A stretch of 64,000 nt of DNA from Myxococcus guangdongensis (GTDB lineage Bacteria > Myxococcota > Myxococcia > Myxococcales > Myxococcaceae): contig NZ_JAJVKW010000002.1 in assembly GCF_024198255.1 (NCBI RefSeq), positions 620,001-684,000 of the forward strand. Direction: 5' to 3'. Position 1 is the first letter of the stretch. Each line of letters starts with the position of its first letter. This document shows, one piece after another, positions 60,150 to 64,000 of this stretch. The position numbers and the translations under genes were made by a program. The notes beneath the pieces are model-generated. The model was not told where the DNA came from, made no database searches, and worked only from the letters and a program-made list of their open reading frames with translations.

Positions 60150-63100
60150 TCAGTACGAGCCCGCGAGTCGCTCTCCCTCGGGCCGGGGCCCCGGGAGCGT
60201 CAGGTCATCCTCGGTCCGCGCCGCCGCCTTGCGCGCCAGGTAGCGCTCCAGCGCGGGACGTCCGAAGCGGTGGAACACGGCCGGCGTGACGAGCAGGTCC
60301 AGCAGCGTGGAGCTGATGAGCCCGCCCAGAATCACGGTGGCCACCGGGTGCAGTATCTCCTTGCCCGGAGCCCCCGAGGCGAGCGCCAGCGGCACCAGGG
60401 CCAGCCCCGCGGTGAGCGCCGTCATCAGCACGGGCACCAGCCGCTCGAGCGAGCCGCGCACCACCATCTCGCGGCCAAACACCGCGCCCTCGTGCTCCAC
60501 CAGATGAAGGTAGTGCGAGATGAGCATGATGGTGTTCCGGCTGGCGATGCCGCACAGCGTGACGAAGCCCACGAGCGTCGCCACCGACAGCGGCTGCCCG
60601 GTGAGCACCACCGCCGTCACGCTGCCCACCAGCGCGAGCGGGATGTTGAGCATCACCTGCGCCACCAGTCGCGCCGAGCGGAAGTGCGCATACAGCACCA
60701 GGAACATGCCCACGAGCGACACCAGTGACAGCAGCGCGATGAGCCGCGTCGCGGATTGCTGACTCTCGAACTGTCCTTCATACGAGAGGAACGTCCCCGT
60801 CGGCAGCACCACGCTGGCGGCCACGCGCTCGCGGACCTCCTCCACCGCGCTGCCCAAGTCCCTGCCCGCCACGTTGGCCATGACCACCACGCGCCGCTGG
60901 AGGTGGTCATGGTGGATGACGTTGGGGCCGCGCGACTCCACCACCTCGGCCACCGCGGCCACGGGCACCCTCGCGCCGGACGGGGTGTCTACCAGGGCCC
61001 GACGGAAGGCCTCCGCATCCACTCGCGCGCGCTCCTCGTAGCGCACCAGCACGTCGAAGGTGCGCTGGCCCTCCAGCACCTGTCCCACCACCACGCCGTT
61101 GAAGGCCTTCTCCAACTGCTCCGCCATCGCGCCCGGCTGGACGCCCAGCCGCGCCGCCTCCTCGCGTTTCAGGCGCACCTGGAGCTGGGGAATCAGCGTC
61201 TGCTGTTCCACCTGGAGGTCCACCACGCCGGGCACCTGGGCCATGACGGCGCGCACCTCCTCCGCCTTGCCTCGCAGCGCATCCAGGTCCTGCCCGAAGA
61301 GCTTCACCGCCACCTGCGCGCGGATGCCGGACAACAGGTGGTCCAGTCGGTGCGAGATGGGCTGGCCCACGGACACGGACAGGCCGGGCAGCACGGACAG
61401 CCGCTCGCGCAGGTCCGCGAGCACCACGTCCCGAGGACGCCCGCCCTCCTTGAAGTCCACGTCCAGCTCCGAGTAGTGCACGCCCTCCGCATGCTCGTCC
61501 TGCTCGGCGCGGCCGGTGCGGCGGCCCACCGTCTTCACCTCGGGGACGGAGGCGATGAGCCGCTCTGCCAACAGCCCGAAGCGGTTGGACTCCTCCAGCG
61601 ACGTGCCCGGGGGCGCCAGCACGTTCACCGTGGCCGTGCCCTCGTTGAACGGCGGAAGGAAGGAGCGCCCGAGGAACGGCACCACCGCCACCGCGCCGAG
61701 CACCAGCACCGCCGCGCCCACCAGCACCGCGCCCGAATGGGCCAGGGAGAAGTCGAGCACATGCCGGGCCCGCGCCTTCAGCCACCGCACCACCGCGCCG
61801 TCGCCGTGCTCCAGCAAGCGGCCCTTGGGGAGCAGGTACGCGCACAGCGCGGGCGTCACGGTGAGGGACACGAGCAGCGAGGCGAGGATGGACACCACGT
61901 AGGCCACGCCGAGCGGCGCGAACAGACGACCTTCGATGCCACCGAGCGCGAATAGGGGCAGGAAGACCAACACCACGATGAGCGTGGCGAAGACGATGGA
62001 CCCGCGCACCTCCGAGGAGGCGAGGTAGATGACCCGGAGCACGGGCTCCGGCTGCTCCTTCGTCCGATTCTCCCGCAGACGCCGGTAGACGTTCTCCACG
62101 TCGACGATGGCGTCGTCCACCAACTCGCCCACCGCCACCGCCAGGCCACCGAGCGTGAGGGTGTTGATGGACAGGCCGAACGCCTTCATCACCAGCGCGG
62201 TGATGACGAAGGAGAGTGGAATCGCGGTGAGGGTGATGGCCGTGGTGCGCAGGTTGACGAGGAAGAGGAACAGCACCACCACGACGAGCAGCGCGCCGTC
62301 CCGCAGCGCCTCCACCACGTTGCCGATGGCGGCCTGGATGAAGTCCGCCTGTCGGAAGAGCATCTCCACGCGCACGTCCGAGGGCAGCGTGGAGCGCAGC
62401 TCCTTCACCGCGAGGTCCACCTGCTCCGTCAGCGCCAGCGTGCTGGCCCCGGGCTGCTTCTGCACCGCGAGGATGACCGCGGGGCGACCATTCATGCCGC
62501 CATCGCCGCGCTTCACCGCCGGCCCCACGTCCACCTCCGCGACCTGGGAGAGGCGCACCGGGACGCCGTCTCGCATCGCGACCACCGTGGAGCGCAGGTC
62601 CTCGACGGAGGCGCTGCGCGCGAGGTTGCGGACCAGGAACTCTCGCCCGCCCTTGTCCACGAAGCCGCCCGTGGTGTTGCCCTGTGACAGCCCCGCCGCG
62701 CGCTCCACGTCCTCGAAGGTGAGCCCGAAGGCCAGGAGCTTCTCGGGCGTCACGCGGACCTGGAACTGCTTCACCCCGCCACCCAGCACCGTCACCTGGG
62801 CGATGCCGGGAATCGTGAGCAGGCGTTGACGCAGCACCCAGTCCGCCAGTGAGCGCAGCTCCAGTGGAGACGTGCGCCCCTCCTCGCTCTGCACGCCGAG
62901 CAGGAGGATTTCCCCCATGATGGAGGACACGGGCGTCAAGTGCGGCGCCACGTCGCGCGGCAGGCGCTCTCGCGCCACCTGGAGCCGCTCGGAGACGAGC
63001 TGTCGGTCCAGGTAGATGTCCGTGCCCCAGTCGAACTCCACGTGGACGATGGACAGGCCCACCCCCGAGGACGAGCGCACCCGCTGCACTCCGGGCGCGC

Positions 63101-63323
63101 CGTTCATCGACGTCTCGATGGGCGTGGTGACGAGCGTCTCCACCTCCTCGGGGGACAGCCCTCCCGCCTCGGTCATCACCGTGACGGTGGGTCGGTTGAG
63201 GTCGGGGAACACGTCCACGGGGAGCCGGGTGACGGCCCAGCCGCCATAGAGCAGCACCGCCACCGCCGCGAGCACGACGAACAGGCGATGGCGCAGCGAG
63301 AAGAGGATGACGTGGTCCAGCAC
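60150..63323 (-). CDS. Heavy-metal RND efflux permease (CusA/CzcA family)
   Basis: 1057-residue inner-membrane pump. N-terminal helix LFVVLAAVAVLLYGGWAVT and first porter loop (VFPDLNRPTVTVMTEAGGLSPEEVETLVTTPIE), helix 4 relay GELVDDAIVDVENVYRRL and a second porter loop opening with GRSFLPPFNEGTATVNV mark the HME-RND type. Its helix-4 acidic pattern (DD...DVE) differs from the VDTAIIVTENI of the pump at 30.3 kb, so it belongs to a separate subgroup. The GTG at 63323 has GAGGGG upstream and overlaps the adaptor stop by one base (TAGTG). An upstream open stretch of 30 codons belongs to the adaptor region. Metal specificity unknown; the CorE-like regulator in the operon points to copper, zinc or cadmium. 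Confidence 0.88.
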   Translation of the reverse strand: MLDHVILFSLRHRLFVVLAAVAVLLYGGWAVTRLPVDVFPDLNRPTVTVMTEAGGLSPEEVETLVTTPIETSMNGAPGVQRVRSSSGVGLSIVHVEFDWGTDIYLDRQLVSERLQVARERLPRDVAPHLTPVSSIMGEILLLGVQSEEGRTSPLELRSLADWVLRQRLLTIPGIAQVTVLGGGVKQFQVRVTPEKLLAFGLTFEDVERAAGLSQGNTTGGFVDKGGREFLVRNLARSASVEDLRSTVVAMRDGVPVRLSQVAEVDVGPAVKRGDGGMNGRPAVILAVQKQPGASTLALTEQVDLAVKELRSTLPSDVRVEMLFRQADFIQAAIGNVVEALRDGALLVVVVLFLFLVNLRTTAITLTAIPLSFVITALVMKAFGLSINTLTLGGLAVAVGELVDDAIVDVENVYRRLRENRTKEQPEPVLRVIYLASSEVRGSIVFATLIVVLVFLPLFALGGIEGRLFAPLGVAYVVSILASLLVSLTVTPALCAYLLPKGRLLEHGDGAVVRWLKARARHVLDFSLAHSGAVLVGAAVLVLGAVAVVPFLGRSFLPPFNEGTATVNVLAPPGTSLEESNRFGLLAERLIASVPEVKTVGRRTGRAEQDEHAEGVHYSELDVDFKEGGRPRDVVLADLRERLSVLPGLSVSVGQPISHRLDHLLSGIRAQVAVKLFGQDLDALRGKAEEVRAVMAQVPGVVDLQVEQQTLIPQLQVRLKREEAARLGVQPGAMAEQLEKAFNGVVVGQVLEGQRTFDVLVRYEERARVDAEAFRRALVDTPSGARVPVAAVAEVVESRGPNVIHHDHLQRRVVVMANVAGRDLGSAVEEVRERVAASVVLPTGTFLSYEGQFESQQSATRLIALLSLVSLVGMFLVLYAHFRSARLVAQVMLNIPLALVGSVTAVVLTGQPLSVATLVGFVTLCGIASRNTIMLISHYLHLVEHEGAVFGREMVVRGSLERLVPVLMTALTAGLALVPLALASGAPGKEILHPVATVILGGLISSTLLDLLVTPAVFHRFGRPALERYLARKAAARTEDDLTLPGPRPEGERLAGSY

Positions 63324-64000
63324 TACCGTCCCCCTCGCGCCAGCCGCAGCGCCGCCACGCCGGAGACCACCACCCGCTCGCCTGTCTTCAGTCCCTGGCG
63401 CACCGCCCTCCACGCGCCATCGGTGCCACCGAGCACCACGGGGCGCAGCTCGAAGGTCTCCGGTCCAGTGTGGATGAAGACGAAGGCCCGGCCCTCGTCC
63501 TCGACCACCGCGTCCGTCGGCACGGCGAGCTCGTCCTTGCGTCCGCCCTCCCCGAGCGCCACGTCCACGAACATGCCGGGGCGCAGGCGGCCCTCGCGGT
63601 TGTCGACCTCGAGGAGCACGCGCACGCTGCGCGTCGCCTCGTCCACCATCTGGCCCACGTGATAGGGCTTCGCGGTGAAGTGCTGGCCCGGATAGGCCGT
63701 GGTGGAGATGAGTGCGCCCGTGGTGCCCTCGGCCCGAGCGACCTCGGCCTCGTACACGTGCGCCTCCACCCAGACGATGGAGGCGTCCAGGACGGTGAAG
63801 AGTGGACGCGACGGGTCCACCTGCTCACCCACGGAGGCGCGAGCCTCCACGAGCACTCCGTCGATGGGCGCGACCAGTGAGACTCGCGCGGTGCCCTGCC
63901 CCTGGCGCGCCCCCGCGAGGACCTCGCGCGCGGACTTCGCCCGGCTCCACTCCTGCTCGGCCGTGCTCACCGTGAGCCGCGCCTGCTGGACTTCCTTCTC
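63323..64000 (-). CDS. RND periplasmic adaptor, 3' part
   Basis: Membrane fusion protein for the adjacent pump; the frame runs off the right edge, so 225 C-terminal residues are visible and a GTG at 63970 is not the start. Visible are the end of the coiled-coil hairpin (AEQEWSRAKSAREVLAGA), the second lipoyl half (SLVAPIDGVLVEARASVGEQVDPSRPLFTV), the beta-barrel (WVEAHVYEAEVARAEG) and the membrane-proximal domain (VPTDAVVEDEGRAFVFIH ... GLKTGERVVVSGVAAL). Its stop overlaps the start of the pump gene by one base. No His-rich segment is seen in the visible part, in contrast to the adaptor at 29.1 kb. Confidence 0.85.
   Translation of the reverse strand, partial: EKEVQQARLTVSTAEQEWSRAKSAREVLAGARQGQGTARVSLVAPIDGVLVEARASVGEQVDPSRPLFTVLDASIVWVEAHVYEAEVARAEGTTGALISTTAYPGQHFTAKPYHVGQMVDEATRSVRVLLEVDNREGRLRPGMFVDVALGEGGRKDELAVPTDAVVEDEGRAFVFIHTGPETFELRPVVLGGTDGAWRAVRQGLKTGERVVVSGVAALRLARGGR

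Overview
The window looks like chromosomal DNA of a myxobacterium (Myxococcota, probably Myxococcaceae). Direct signs are very high GC at third codon positions with frequent GTG starts, a DUF2378 (TIGR02265) protein of a family I know only from Myxococcus relatives, many lipoproteins with clear lipoboxes, FG-GAP and Cys-rich secreted proteins, a REC-PAS-histidine kinase, a degenerate Ser/Thr kinase and a CorE-like ECF sigma factor. No rRNA, tRNA, CRISPR array, insertion sequence or phage gene was seen.

Layout. 1-1.05 kb: end of an EamA transporter and a small STAS-like protein. 1.1-10.6 kb: a minus-strand run of five exported proteins (DUF1549/DUF1588-like, lipoprotein, Tat-exported DUF1501, c-type cytochrome-tailed lipoprotein, large FG-GAP lipoprotein) that looks like one operon. 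10.7-20 kb: DUF420 membrane protein, heme oxygenase, metallophosphoesterase, subtilase lipoprotein, Lhr helicase. 20.2-26.1 kb: a membrane-anchored protein with an apparently inactive trypsin-like domain, a two-gene Cys-rich secreted operon, DUF2378 and a histidine kinase. 26.3-27.2 kb: a cysteine-synthase-family enzyme.

27.4-37.9 kb is a metal-resistance block: a small Cys-rich secreted protein, a CzcCBA-type RND efflux operon, a peptidoglycan amidase, then a tightly coupled copper cassette (heavy-metal-binding lipoprotein, TolC-like factor, Tat-exported multicopper oxidase) with a strong palindrome upstream and a good terminator downstream. 38-44.7 kb: a polymorphic toxin module on the minus strand (TPR-like protein, PAAR-RHS protein with a C-terminal nuclease-like domain, YezG-like immunity protein). 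45-50.5 kb: divergent MerR/methyltransferase pair with a palindromic operator, pseudokinase, DUF1761-WYL regulator pair, Cys-repeat lipoprotein and Rieske oxygenase. 50.6-53.1 kb: copper P1B-ATPase with one YHS and two CPM(D/H)PEV metal domains. 53.2-58 kb: a surface lipoprotein with seven chitobiase-like repeats and a GIY-YIG protein with an internal start. 58.2-64 kb: a second RND efflux operon (adaptor, permease, cupredoxin lipoprotein) that ends in the CorE-like metal-sensing sigma factor.

The theme is metal handling: two RND pumps, a P1B-ATPase, a multicopper oxidase and three small metal-binding or Cys-rich proteins, with the sigma factor likely switching on its own operon and perhaps other copper genes. 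The items most worth following are the TPR/PAAR-RHS/nuclease/YezG-like module, the sigma factor-RND-cupredoxin operon and the 55-residue Cys-rich secreted peptide with its membrane-anchored Cys-rich partner.
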